DNA of 21,193 bases from an uncultured Eubacteriales bacterium (GCA_900544705.1 UQWH01000033.1:1-21193); one strand, 5' to 3'; positions 13,996 through 21,193 are shown, numbered from the stretch's first letter. Translations and numbers: made by a program. Notes: generated by a model not told the origin, from the sequence alone.

Positions 13996-14489
13996 TCTCC
14001 CGCGGCCGCAGGCTGGCCTGGTGCGCCTTGCTCACGGCCATTGCACTGACGATCTTCGTTCTGGAGGGTCAGATCCCCCTGTCCTTCCGGGTGCCGGGCA
14101 TGAAGCTGGGGCTGAGCAATCTGGTCACGCTCTATGCGCTGTTCGCGCTCGGCTGGAAGGAGGCGCTGGGGATCCTGCTGGTACGCATTTTCCTTGGCAA
14201 CGTCTTCGCCGGGAATCTGATGGCGATGCTCTATTCCCTCTCCGGCGGGCTTCTCAGCTTCGCGGTGATGGCGCTGCTGCGCCGGACCGTCAGCGGCAAG
14301 CAGATCTGGGTCTGCGGTACGCTGGGCGGCATTGCGCACAATCTCGGTCAGATCGCTGCGGCTGCGCTGATCGCAAAAACCTCGGGCCTTCTTCTTTACC
14401 TTCCGGTGCTGATCCTCTGCGGGACGGTCACGGGGGCCTTCACCGGTCTGTGCGCGCAGCTTTTACTGCAAAGGCTCCGCCTGCACTAA
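13992..14489 (+). CDS. Gx transporter / Hpre_diP_synt_I family membrane protein
   Basis: This 165-residue integral membrane protein resembles the family annotated as 'Gx transporter' or 'heptaprenyl diphosphate synthase component I'. Typical stretches are FRVPGMKLGLSNLVTLYALF (about 31-50) and a Gly-rich LVRIFLGNVFAGNLMAMLYS segment (about 62-81). It has about five membrane segments and no soluble domain. GGAGG lies 8 nt before the ATG, which overlaps the queT stop (ATGA). The synthase name is probably historical, and a substrate-binding transport role is more likely from the fold; the substrate is unknown. The pairing with queT suggests shared regulation by the leader RNA. Confidence 0.8.
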   Translation: MISRGRRLAWCALLTAIALTIFVLEGQIPLSFRVPGMKLGLSNLVTLYALFALGWKEALGILLVRIFLGNVFAGNLMAMLYSLSGGLLSFAVMALLRRTVSGKQIWVCGTLGGIAHNLGQIAAAALIAKTSGLLLYLPVLILCGTVTGAFTGLCAQLLLQRLRLH

Positions 14490-14505
14490 AAAGTAACTAA
14501 GATAT

Positions 14506-14539
14506 AAAAAAATCCGTGCCGGTTGGCACGGATTTTTTT
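14506..14539. terminator. Strong bidirectional terminator
   Basis: The arms aaaaaaatccgtgcc (14506-14520) and ggcacggattttttt (14525-14539) form a perfect 15-bp stem with a GGTT tetraloop, ending in seven T residues on both strands. It serves the convergent queT operon and the foldase gene, which stops at 14553. Confidence 0.93.
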
Positions 14540-14552
14540 GTCAGTATTCGTT

Positions 14553-16271
14553 TTAGCCCGCGGCCTCGGGCGCCTGCGTGGATCCCGCAGTGTCCTCGGA
14601 CGCATCCGCAGATTCACTGGCGTCCGTCGATTCGCTGGCGTCCGTCGCCTGAGAAGCCTCGGCATCCTTCTGGGCATTGGCGTAGCTCACAAGATCAAAG
14701 ACCCACATATTGGAGTAGTCAAATTCTTCCACATAGGTTTCGCAGAGCTCATTGATCTTCTCGTTGGCAAGCTCTGCGGCCATATCCTCCTTCGCGGTGT
14801 CAAACCACGCGCGGGTGTCGGCCGTGCCGCAGAAGTACATGATGTGGTAGCCGTAGGTCGTGCGCACGATGCCGGTATCGCCGGCCTTGCGGTTTGCGTC
14901 AAAGCACCAGTCGTTGAACTCCGTGACTGTCTTGCCGGGCGCAAGAGCCTCATAGATGCCGCCGTCGCTTGCGTTGCTGTCCTTGGAATAGGTCTTGGCC
15001 AGCTCGGAGAAATTGTCCTCCGTCTGGTTTTCCTGCCACAGGGCATAGATGCGGTTGGCTTCGGCCTCCGCCGCTGCCCATGCATCCTCGGAATAGGTGC
15101 CGTCCGTGCCCTTCTCGCCTTCCGGCTGGATGAGAATGTGGCGGATATTGACGTTATTGACCTTCAGGGTGCCCTTTTCCGCATAGGCTTCCGCGTTCGC
15201 GTCGTAGTAGGCCTCGACCTCGGCATCCGTCGCGTTGGCGTAGGGCTCGCCGTAGAGCACGTCCTGATAGTAGTGCATCGCGGTGATGTACATCCGCATG
15301 TAGTTCTGGTAATCCTTCGCCGTCACGCCTGCGCCGAAGTTTTCCTGCAAGTAGGCGTCGATGCTCTCAAAGCCCGCGTCGGCCGCTTCCTTCGCAAGAT
15401 CGCCTTCCGGATTCGTCAGGTCGTCGAGCTGCGTCGCAACATCCTCCGGCAGCTCGTAGCCGTCGGCCTGCGCCGCGCGCTCCAGCGCACGGAACTGGGA
15501 GGTTTTCTTCACGACGGAGGTAAGGAAGTACTGCTCCCACGTGTTGCCCTCCAGCAGGGAGGACTGCTCGTGCAGGGGGCGCGTGGTGTCCAGTCCCATC
15601 ATGGAGATGTAGGAGCCGTAGTTCTGCATCATCTGATAGAACTCCATCCAGTAGGCGACCTGCAATTCGCCGTTGGTCATGAAATAGTCGCCGTTTTCAT
15701 CTCTGGCAATTGCCGTGCGCATTTCAAGGCTGTCGGCGGTGGTGTCCGTGATGTCGTAGCGGTCACGGTCGGTCAGCGCACTCGTGCCGAAGGCGGTGTT
15801 TTCTGCCAGATAGGCCCGGTCGCCATAGGCCGTTTCAATCTTCTTTGCCGTCAGCTCCGGATGGGCGCTGAGGAACCAGAACACACCGGCGGCCAGCGCG
15901 CCCAGCACCAGAACCGCCGCGGCGATGATGATACTGATCCTCGCGCCCTTGGAAAGGCCCTTCTTCGGCGTCTCCGCGGGAGCAGTCTCCGGTTCTTCCG
16001 ACGCTTCGGCGTTCGGTTCTTCCGGCGCTTCGGCGTTCGGTTCCTCCGGCGCTTCGGCTGCGGTTTCTTCGTTCTCTGTTTCTTCTGCCGCTTCCTCGAC
16101 GGTTTCCGCCGTTTCTGCGGTATCTTCGGTCAGTTCGGCCGAGTCCTCCGCGATCTCAGCAGCAGCTTCCTGTACCGCCGCTTCCCCGGCGGAATGCTCT
16201 GCGTCCTGTACGACCGTTTCCTCCGGTTCTTCCGAGGACGGAGTCACAGGGCGATTTTCTTCTGAAGCCAT
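14553..16271 (-). CDS. Membrane-anchored parvulin-type peptidyl-prolyl isomerase (SurA/PrsA-like)
   Basis: The 572-residue product has an acidic, Glu/Ala-rich N-terminal tail (1-105), one membrane segment (about 111-134) and an extracellular part. That part has a helical SurA-N-like region (about 140-365) and a PPIC parvulin domain (about 370-485: NIRHILIQPE, FSELAKTYSKDSNASDGG, GDTGIVRTTYGYHIMYF). It ends in a low-complexity Ser/Asp/Ala/Glu tail (about 537-572). It is probably an extracytoplasmic foldase for exported proteins. Unlike PrsA, it has no lipoprotein signal; the topology (N-in) is inferred. The ATG at 16271 is chosen for the AGGAG upstream; a reading from 16334 adds residues without a ribosome site. 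Both tails contain tandem DNA repeats. The N-terminal intracellular tail is unusual, and its role is unknown. Confidence 0.88.
   Translation of the reverse strand: MASEENRPVTPSSEEPEETVVQDAEHSAGEAAVQEAAAEIAEDSAELTEDTAETAETVEEAAEETENEETAAEAPEEPNAEAPEEPNAEASEEPETAPAETPKKGLSKGARISIIIAAAVLVLGALAAGVFWFLSAHPELTAKKIETAYGDRAYLAENTAFGTSALTDRDRYDITDTTADSLEMRTAIARDENGDYFMTNGELQVAYWMEFYQMMQNYGSYISMMGLDTTRPLHEQSSLLEGNTWEQYFLTSVVKKTSQFRALERAAQADGYELPEDVATQLDDLTNPEGDLAKEAADAGFESIDAYLQENFGAGVTAKDYQNYMRMYITAMHYYQDVLYGEPYANATDAEVEAYYDANAEAYAEKGTLKVNNVNIRHILIQPEGEKGTDGTYSEDAWAAAEAEANRIYALWQENQTEDNFSELAKTYSKDSNASDGGIYEALAPGKTVTEFNDWCFDANRKAGDTGIVRTTYGYHIMYFCGTADTRAWFDTAKEDMAAELANEKINELCETYVEEFDYSNMWVFDLVSYANAQKDAEASQATDASESTDASESADASEDTAGSTQAPEAAG
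14592..14645. repeat. 18-bp tandem repeat, three copies, in the foldase C-terminal tail
   Basis: Units at 14592-14609, 14610-14627 and 14628-14645 encode ADASED, TDASES and TDASES. The last two DNA units differ at three positions and the first is more diverged. It is an in-frame short repeat in a low-complexity tail and likely varies in copy number. Confidence 0.75.
15991..16062. repeat. 24-bp tandem repeat, three copies, in the foldase N-terminal tail
   Basis: Units at 15991-16014, 16015-16038 and 16039-16062 are nearly identical; the first two differ at one base. They encode the 8-residue period EAPEEPNA on the minus strand. A 24-bp unit keeps the frame, so slippage would lengthen or shorten the intracellular tail without breaking the gene. 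Confidence 0.9.
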
Positions 16272-16305
16272 ATTGTAAGCTCTCCTTTTGATGAATTGCC
16301 TGTTT

Positions 16306-16334
16306 ATCCTACCACAATCGGCGGCATATTTCAA
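16306..16334 (-). promoter_or_regulatory. Candidate promoter for the foldase gene
   Basis: On the minus strand, TTGAAA (16334-16329), a 17-bp spacer and TAGGAT (16311-16306) give a start near 16299 and a leader of about 28 nt. The -10 element matches consensus at four of six positions. Confidence 0.5.
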
Positions 16335-16361
16335 TCGATTTGGCGTGATCTATCTCATTTT

Positions 16362-16393
16362 CGGAAAAAAGTTTACATTTTCAAACTTTTCCG
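16362..16393. promoter_or_regulatory. Inverted repeat upstream of the acyl-ACP thioesterase promoter
   Basis: AAAGTTT (16368-16374) and AAACTTT (16383-16389) are separated by 8 nt and extended by CGG and CCG at the outside, with two unpaired A residues. The position just upstream of the -35 element suits an operator. It could instead be an RNA hairpin or chance in AT-rich DNA. Confidence 0.3.
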
Positions 16394-16419
16394 CACCGGG
16401 AAGGACGGCGGCTGCACGA

Positions 16420-16448
16420 TTGACGCGGCGGCCGCGGCGTGATACAAT
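16420..16448 (+). promoter_or_regulatory. Sigma-A-type promoter for thioesterase-aminopeptidase operon
   Basis: TTGACG (16420-16425), a 17-bp spacer and TACAAT (16443-16448) predict a start near 16455, just before the GGGAGG ribosome site. The leader is therefore only about 23 nt. Confidence 0.75.
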
Positions 16449-16477
16449 AAAACAAATCACACTGGGAGGTACCGTTT

Positions 16478-17170
16478 TTGAACACCTGCCTTGAAATTTC
16501 CTACACCGCCAAGGGCGCATGGACACCGGAAATGCTGACCGCCGCGCTGGCGCAGGCCGCCACCGACCACGCAAACGACCTCGGCATCGGCCACGACGCG
16601 ATGGTCGAGCGCTGCGGCTGCCTGTGGATGCTGGTGCGCAGCCGCATCGCCATGCGCGAGCTGCCGCCGCCGGACACCGCCGTGACCGTGCGGACATGGC
16701 TGCGCAAGCCCTCGCCTGCCATGAGCGTCCGCGACTATGAATTTCTGTATCAGGGCCGCAGCATCGGCCGCGCGCTGCAATACTGGGTGCTGGCCAACGC
16801 GCAGACCCGCCGCATCGCCAATCTGCGCGACATCGACGTTCTCTGGACGCTGCCCGCGCGCGAGCCGGAGTGCCGCGAGACCATCCGCCGCCTGGTTCTG
16901 CCGGAATCTCTGCCGGAAGCCGGCGCATGGACGGTCACACCGGAGGAGATAGACGACAACGGCCATCTGAACAACGTCGTCTATGTCCGGCACGCGCAGC
17001 GCTTCGCCCCGCCGGACACGAAATGGATCGAAGTGATCTACGACCGCGAGTGCTTTCTGGGCGAAACGCTCCGGCTCTTTGCCAAGGACGGCTGCGTCCG
17101 CGGCGTAAAATCCGACGGCTCGGAGAGCTTCCGGGCACGTTTCCAACAATCTGAGGAGGAATCACGATGA
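16478..17170 (+). CDS. Acyl-ACP thioesterase (double hotdog)
   Basis: Enzymes of this family hydrolyse acyl-ACP to free fatty acid in the cytosol. The 230-residue product reads as two hotdog halves (about 1-125 and 148-215), with the catalytic-type motif DDNGHLNNVVY (159-169) in the second, where Asn and His correspond to the family's active site. TTG at 16478 is taken as the start because GGGAGGT lies about 8 nt upstream and the next ATG (16532) would remove the first strand. The gene ends in an ATGA overlap with the M18 peptidase gene. It is one of the most GC-rich genes here. Chain-length preference cannot be read. A released fatty acid could in principle feed the fakA system encoded 2 kb away, but that is inference. 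Confidence 0.88.
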   Translation: MNTCLEISYTAKGAWTPEMLTAALAQAATDHANDLGIGHDAMVERCGCLWMLVRSRIAMRELPPPDTAVTVRTWLRKPSPAMSVRDYEFLYQGRSIGRALQYWVLANAQTRRIANLRDIDVLWTLPAREPECRETIRRLVLPESLPEAGAWTVTPEEIDDNGHLNNVVYVRHAQRFAPPDTKWIEVIYDRECFLGETLRLFAKDGCVRGVKSDGSESFRARFQQSEEESR

Positions 17171-18435
17171 CAACACTGGAACAGGCACTCTGCCGCTGGC
17201 TCGACGGCGGCGTTTCCCCTTATCATACCGTCGCGATGGCGGCGGAGGAGCTTCAAAAGGCCGGTTTTACCGGGTTGGCGCTCGGCGGCGATTTTCCCGT
17301 CAAAAAGGGCGGCCGCTATTTCGTCGAAAACGGCACGAATCTCGTCGCCTTCACCGTGGGGGAAAGCGCCTCGGCCTTCCGCATCGCCGCAGCGCACACC
17401 GACTGGCCCTGCCTGCGCATCAAGCCGGAGCCGGAGATCGTTTCCGGCGGCTGCTGCAAGCTGAACGTCGAGCCTTACGGCGGCGCGATCTACAACACCT
17501 GGCTGGATCGTCCTCTGAGCCTCGCCGGCGTCGTACTGGTGCGCACGGCGGACCCCATGCGCCCCGAACGCCGCCTTGTGGCTTGGGACCGGCCGCTTCT
17601 GACCATCCCCAACGTCGCCATCCATATGAACCGCGAGGTCAACAAGGGCGTGCCGACGAAGGCAAACGTGGACCTCTTCCCTCTCTGCGCGACCGCCGCA
17701 AAAGAGTTTGAGAAAAACGGCTGGCTCACCGGCAAGCTCGCGGAAAAGCTGAACGTCCCCGCGCAGGACATTCTTTCCTTTGAGCTGTGCGCCTACTGCA
17801 ACGAGAAGGCGCAGGCCGTAGGCTTTGAGGAGGACTTCCTTTCCTCCCCGCGGCTGGACAACCTGACCTCCGTCCACGCCTGCCTGCACGGCCTGCTCGA
17901 AGCGCAGGGCAGCGAGATCAACGTCGCGGTGCTCTACGACAACGAGGAGATCGGCAGCAACACCCGCCGCGGCGCGGACAGCTCGACGCTGACGGTCATT
18001 CTGGAAAAGATCGCGCTGGCGCTGGGCATGGATCGGGCGGCGTTCCTCAACGCCTGCGTGCACGGGATGCTTCTTTCCTGCGACGCGGCGCACGCCCTGC
18101 ACCCGAACCACCCGGAATATGCCGACAGTCTCTGTGCGCCCGTGCTGAACGGCGGTGTGGCGCTCAAGCGTTCGCCCCGCTATTCCTCCGACGCGGAGAC
18201 CTGCGCGGTCGTGCGCGGTCTGTGCGAGGCGCACGGCATCCCGCTGCAAACCTACATGAACCGCGCCGACCTCCCCGGCGGCAGCACGGTCGGCTCCATG
18301 GCCTCGTCGCTGCTGGCCATGCCCGCGGCGGACATCGGCGTGCCGCTGCTGGCCATGCACTCTGCACGCGAGCTGATGGGCCTGCGCGATCAGGACGCCT
18401 TCTGCCGCCTGTGCACGGCATTCTTTGAGGCATAA
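17167..18435 (+). CDS. M18 family (aspartyl-type) aminopeptidase
   Basis: This is a dinuclear zinc aminopeptidase of the M18 family, of usual size (422 residues). The expected metal and catalytic residues are all visible: H77 in AAAHTDW, D231 in SPRLDNLTSV, the pair E260-E261 in YDNEEIGSN, D306 in LLSCDAAHA, and H398 in LLAMHSARELMG. There is no signal peptide, so it acts in the cytosol, probably trimming acidic N-terminal residues in peptide turnover. GAGGAGG precedes the ATG, which overlaps the thioesterase stop by ATGA. Why these two are coupled is unclear. It ends at a strong hairpin shared with the convergent fakA gene. Confidence 0.93.
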   Translation: MTTLEQALCRWLDGGVSPYHTVAMAAEELQKAGFTGLALGGDFPVKKGGRYFVENGTNLVAFTVGESASAFRIAAAHTDWPCLRIKPEPEIVSGGCCKLNVEPYGGAIYNTWLDRPLSLAGVVLVRTADPMRPERRLVAWDRPLLTIPNVAIHMNREVNKGVPTKANVDLFPLCATAAKEFEKNGWLTGKLAEKLNVPAQDILSFELCAYCNEKAQAVGFEEDFLSSPRLDNLTSVHACLHGLLEAQGSEINVAVLYDNEEIGSNTRRGADSSTLTVILEKIALALGMDRAAFLNACVHGMLLSCDAAHALHPNHPEYADSLCAPVLNGGVALKRSPRYSSDAETCAVVRGLCEAHGIPLQTYMNRADLPGGSTVGSMASSLLAMPAADIGVPLLAMHSARELMGLRDQDAFCRLCTAFFEA

Positions 18436-18477
18436 AAAAACAAGCAGCCCCGGCCGGTTGGCCGGGGCTGCTTGTTT
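18434..18477. terminator. Very strong terminator between the M18 peptidase and fakA
   Basis: The arms aaacaagcagccccggcc (18438-18455) and ggccggggctgcttgttt (18460-18477) form a perfect 18-bp stem with a GGTT loop. The long T-run (from aaaaaaa at 18434-18440) follows the stem on the minus strand, so it mainly ends the gpmI-yloU-fakA transcript. On plus only three T residues are available. Confidence 0.9.
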
Positions 18478-18486
18478 CATCTACAA

Positions 18487-20163
18487 TTATTCTGCCGAAA
18501 TCAGGTAGTAATACACCGGCTGGCCGCCGTTGATCAGGTTGATCTCCGCATCGGGGCAGAGCTCCCCGAAGAGCTTCACGGTCTGCTCCGCCTGCTCCTC
18601 CGTGATGTCCGCGCCGTAGTAGATGGTGATGAACTCCGCGTTCTCCTCGCGCACCTTTTCGGCAAGACCGCGCAGCAACGCCGTGATGTCCGTGTTGCTG
18701 CCGAAGAGCGCGCCGCCGTAGAGCGCCAGATACTCGCCCGCGTGGATGTCGTGTCCGCCGAAGTCGGAATCCCGCGCCGCGTAGGTGATCTGCATGGTCT
18801 GCACGCCCTTCATGGCCTCCGTCATCGCCTCGACGTTCGTTTCCTCGTCAGCGTCGGGGTCGAAGGCAAGCATGGCCGAAACGCCCTGCGGGATGGTCTT
18901 GGAGGGGATCACGACGACCTTTTTCTCCGTCAGGGGGATGGTCTGCTCGGCCGCCATGATGATGTTCTTATTGTTCGGGAAAACGAAAACCGTTTCCGCC
19001 GGGGTCGCGTTGATCTTGACCAGAATGTCCTGCGTGGAGGGATTCATGGTCTGCCCGCCCTCGATGATCTGGTCCGCGCCCAGCTCCCGGAAGGCCGCCG
19101 CAAGGCCCTTGCCCGCGCAGACAGAAACCATGCCGAAGGGCTTCTCTGCCGGAGCGAAAGCGGGCTGTTCTTCCAGTTCTTTTTCGATCTTTTCCAGATC
19201 GTCCGTGCTGCGTGCCGTGCGGCCGGAGGCAAGATCGTCATACTGCATCCGCATATTCTCGATCTTCGCCAGCTCCAGCGTGCCGTACTTCTGCGACTCG
19301 GTCAGCGCCTGACCGGGAATGTCCGTGTGGACATGCACCTTGAAGGACTCGTCGTCCTCGCCGATGACGATGCTGTCGCCGATGGTGTTCAGATAAGCGC
19401 GCAGGGGCTCAAGATCGACATTCTCGCTCGCCTTGCGCATAATATAGACCGTATCGAAGGCGAAGGTAATGTCGCCGTCGCCCAGCTCGGCAAAGTCGGC
19501 CTGCTCCTTCACCTCGCCCGCGGACGCGTTGGGCTCGATCTCAACGCCGCGGTACACGGAGAGCATTGCCTCCAGCACATACAGCCAGCCCTTGCCGCCC
19601 GCGTCCACGACGCCCGCCTTTTCCAACACGGGGTTCTGATGGACGGTCTCGGCCAGCGCCTGCTCGGCGGAGGTCACCGCCGCCTGCAGAACGGCCTCAA
19701 CATCCGCGCTTTCCGTGGCCAGCGCATCGGCTGCGGAAACGCGCGCGACGGTCAGAATAGTTCCCTCGGTGGGCTTCATGACGGCCTTGTAGGCCGCCTC
19801 CACGCCGCCGTTCAGCGCTGCCGCGAGCAGCACGCCGTCGCAGTCCTCCGCGCCCTTGAGGGTCTTGGAGATGCCGCGGAAGAGCAGCGACAGGATAACG
19901 CCGGAATTGCCGCGGGCGCCGCGCAGCATGGCCGAGGCGACCTTATCGGCGGCCTTGGTCAGGCTCAGCTCGCCCGCCTTGCGCAGCTCGTCGGCGGCTG
20001 CGTTCAGGGTCATGCTCATATTGGTGCCGGTATCGCCGTCCGGCACGGGGAATACGTTCAGCTCATTGATCTGCTGCTTGTGGTTTTCAACGGAGGCAGC
20101 CGCGCTGAGGATCATTTTCCGAAGGGTCGCCCCGTCGATGGTATTTCTCACGTTACGGTACAC
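18487..20163 (-). CDS. fakA: DAK2-domain fatty acid kinase subunit FakA (YloV-like)
   Basis: FakA phosphorylates fatty acids presented by a DegV-type FakB protein, feeding exogenous or recycled acyl chains into phospholipid synthesis. The 558-residue product has the N-terminal DAK2 kinase domain with the metal/nucleotide motif VFPVPDGDTGTNM (37-49) and RGARGNSGVILSLLFRG (81-97). It also has a middle linker domain and the C-terminal domain ending QPVYYYLISAE. The start is a GTG at 20163, 7 nt after the yloU stop, with AGAGG very close. A second GTG at 20151 with AGGTG upstream is an alternative and would remove only four residues. No fakB lies in this window. The yloU-fakA pairing is the usual Firmicutes arrangement. 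Confidence 0.93.
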   Translation of the reverse strand: MYRNVRNTIDGATLRKMILSAAASVENHKQQINELNVFPVPDGDTGTNMSMTLNAAADELRKAGELSLTKAADKVASAMLRGARGNSGVILSLLFRGISKTLKGAEDCDGVLLAAALNGGVEAAYKAVMKPTEGTILTVARVSAADALATESADVEAVLQAAVTSAEQALAETVHQNPVLEKAGVVDAGGKGWLYVLEAMLSVYRGVEIEPNASAGEVKEQADFAELGDGDITFAFDTVYIMRKASENVDLEPLRAYLNTIGDSIVIGEDDESFKVHVHTDIPGQALTESQKYGTLELAKIENMRMQYDDLASGRTARSTDDLEKIEKELEEQPAFAPAEKPFGMVSVCAGKGLAAAFRELGADQIIEGGQTMNPSTQDILVKINATPAETVFVFPNNKNIIMAAEQTIPLTEKKVVVIPSKTIPQGVSAMLAFDPDADEETNVEAMTEAMKGVQTMQITYAARDSDFGGHDIHAGEYLALYGGALFGSNTDITALLRGLAEKVREENAEFITIYYGADITEEQAEQTVKLFGELCPDAEINLINGGQPVYYYLISAE

Positions 20164-20170
20164 CTGCCTC

Positions 20171-20524
20171 TCAGTCGATCACGATGGAGTCGATCACCAC
20201 ATCGACGTCCCGGACCTCGGTCTCTGTCTGTTTGGAAACGATATAGCGCACCTCGGAAATGATGGACGCGCCCAGCGCAGGGATATTCACGCCCTGATCA
20301 ATGACGATGTGCAGCTCGATGGAGATGCTCTCGTCCTCATTCACGCGGACGAGCACACCCTTGGCCATGGACTCCCGGCGCAGCAGGTGGACCAGTCCGT
20401 CCGATACGGAGCGGATGGCCATTCCCTTGACGCCGAAGCACTTTGTCGCGGCATTGCCCGCAATGTTGGTGTAGACATTGCTGCCGACTTTGATCTCACC
20501 CAATTCGTTTTGCTGGCGAATCAT
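20171..20524 (-). CDS. yloU: Asp23/Gls24 family envelope stress protein (YloU-like)
   Basis: This is a 117-residue small protein of the Asp23/Gls24/YloU family. It is recognised by the opening GEIKVGSNVYTNIAGNAATK, the block VLVRVNEDESISIELHIVID, and GVNIPALGASIISEVRYIV in the second half. Family members are linked to cell-envelope homeostasis, though the YloU type has no defined biochemical activity. AAGGAGGG lies 6 nt before the ATG. It sits directly upstream of fakA (7-nt gap), the conserved gene order in Firmicutes, which supports both calls. Confidence 0.93.
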   Translation of the reverse strand: MIRQQNELGEIKVGSNVYTNIAGNAATKCFGVKGMAIRSVSDGLVHLLRRESMAKGVLVRVNEDESISIELHIVIDQGVNIPALGASIISEVRYIVSKQTETEVRDVDVVIDSIVID

Positions 20525-20568
20525 GGATTACCCTCCTTCATTCACTTCAAACGGGTCCGGCCCTCCGG

Positions 20569-21193
20569 TCAGACCATGCTCTCTTCCCAGCAGGCAGGCT
20601 TTTCCAGCCCCAGCAGGGTTGCAACGGTGGGGGCAACGTTGGCGAGGCCGAACTTGCCCTCCTTGAGTTCATGCTTTTCATCGGGGTCGTAGATGATGAA
20701 CGGCACGGGGTTCAGGCTGTGCGCCGTGCGGATGGAGGTCTTGCCCTTCTTCGTTTCGGTCATCTGGTCGGCATTGCCGTGGTCGGCAGTGACCAGCACC
20801 AGATAGCCCAGACGGTCGGCGGCCTTAATGATGCGGCCGACACTCTCATCCACGCACTCCATGGCCGTAATGACCGCGCTGATCACGCCGGTGTGGCCGA
20901 CCATGTCGCCGTTCGGGAAATTGCAGCGCAGGAAGTCGTACTTCTTCGACTCCATCGCCGCGATCATGTGATCGGTGATCTCTCTGGACTTCATTGCAGG
21001 CTCCTGCTCGAAGGGGATGACGTCGGAGGGGATCTCCTCATAGGTTTCCAGCTTCTCGTCGACCTTGCCGGAGCGGTTGCCGTTCCAGAAATAGGTCACG
21101 TGGCCGTACTTCTGCGTTTCGGACACGGCGTATTCGGAGAGGCCGTGCTTGCACAGCAGCTCCGTCAGGGTATTCTTGATGACGGGCGGCTGC
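20569..21193 (-). CDS. gpmI: 2,3-bisphosphoglycerate-independent phosphoglycerate mutase (C-terminal part, cut by window edge)
   Basis: This is the glycolytic enzyme interconverting 3- and 2-phosphoglycerate with two manganese ions. Only about 207 C-terminal residues are inside the window (family about 510). The reading frame runs open through the right edge: QPPVIKNTLTELL then SEYAVSETQKYGH. An apparent start at 21126 is an internal GTG (Val), not the true start. Metal ligands of the phosphatase domain are visible: NGDMVGHTG (Asp and His), TADHGNADQ (Asp-His pair) and RTAHSLNPVP (His). It ends 44 nt before yloU, so gpmI-yloU-fakA are likely co-transcribed. Confidence 0.95.
   Translation of the reverse strand, partial: QPPVIKNTLTELLCKHGLSEYAVSETQKYGHVTYFWNGNRSGKVDEKLETYEEIPSDVIPFEQEPAMKSREITDHMIAAMESKKYDFLRCNFPNGDMVGHTGVISAVITAMECVDESVGRIIKAADRLGYLVLVTADHGNADQMTETKKGKTSIRTAHSLNPVPFIIYDPDEKHELKEGKFGLANVAPTVATLLGLEKPACWEESMV

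Noticed and set aside
14523..16265. Plus-strand frame of 580 codons opposite the foldase gene
   Set aside because: The Arg/Phe-rich repeats are the complement of the foldase tail repeats, and the parvulin reading is clearly the gene.
18472..20262. Plus-strand frame of 596 codons opposite fakA
   Set aside because: It is antisense to a full-length conserved gene and begins inside a terminator.
21124..21126. Apparent start codon of gpmI
   Set aside because: It is an internal GTG valine; the same frame continues with family-like sequence to the window edge, so the gene is truncated by the window and not by mutation.
1..21193. CRISPR arrays, tRNA/rRNA genes, insertion sequences, toxin-antitoxin or defence genes
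   Set aside because: All strands were scanned by eye; no spaced direct repeats, cloverleaf-like sequence, transposase or nuclease motifs were found.

Overview
The window looks like part of a GC-rich Clostridia chromosome (Firmicutes), probably a gut member of the Oscillospirales. This is inferred from the gene set (YloU/FakA, QueT, the Hpre_diP_synt_I 'Gx' transporter, an SLH-domain protein, Na/Pi-PhoU fusion transporter), consistent purine-rich ribosome binding sites, and good sigma-A-type promoters with 17-bp spacers. The genus cannot be fixed by reading alone. No tRNA, rRNA, CRISPR, transposase or phage gene was seen.

Layout. (1) 1-1868, minus strand: tsaE, tsaB and upp overlap as one operon (tRNA t6A modification plus uracil salvage), ending in strong hairpins at the left edge. 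(2) 1869-2001: back-to-back promoters for tsaE (minus) and rodA (plus). (3) 2002-3153: a RodA/FtsW-type peptidoglycan polymerase. (4) 3188-10136: a glycan block of visibly lower GC. It has its own promoter, the four dTDP-L-rhamnose genes in order rmlA-C-B-D (two ATGA overlaps), then a 1088-residue fusion of methyltransferase, coiled coil, GT4-like and GT2 glycosyltransferase. (5) 10137-11354: a secreted protein with a cadherin/Ig-like domain and three SLH repeats. (6) 11396-13141, minus: a Na+/phosphate symporter with a PhoU-like tail. (7) 13325-14489: a promoter, a structured leader that folds as an H-type pseudoknot resembling preQ1 riboswitches, queT, and a second small membrane transporter gene. 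(8) 14553-16271, minus: a membrane-anchored parvulin-type foldase with repeat-rich tails. (9) 16420-18435: acyl-ACP thioesterase translationally coupled to an M18 aminopeptidase. (10) 18487-21193, minus: gpmI (cut by the window edge), yloU and fakA.

The most distinctive material is the rmlACBD + methyltransferase-GT-GT block. Its architecture matches what is known for WsaE, the trifunctional methyl-/rhamnosyltransferase of the Geobacillus stearothermophilus S-layer glycan cluster, where rmlACBD also occurs. The obvious model is that the four Rml enzymes supply dTDP-rhamnose and the fusion enzyme adds and perhaps O-methylates rhamnose on a surface glycan. The adjacent SLH protein is a possible, unproven, partner or acceptor. 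The second notable item is the queT leader, where mutually exclusive helices and a pseudoknot can be drawn by hand. Most other genes are ordinary housekeeping genes.
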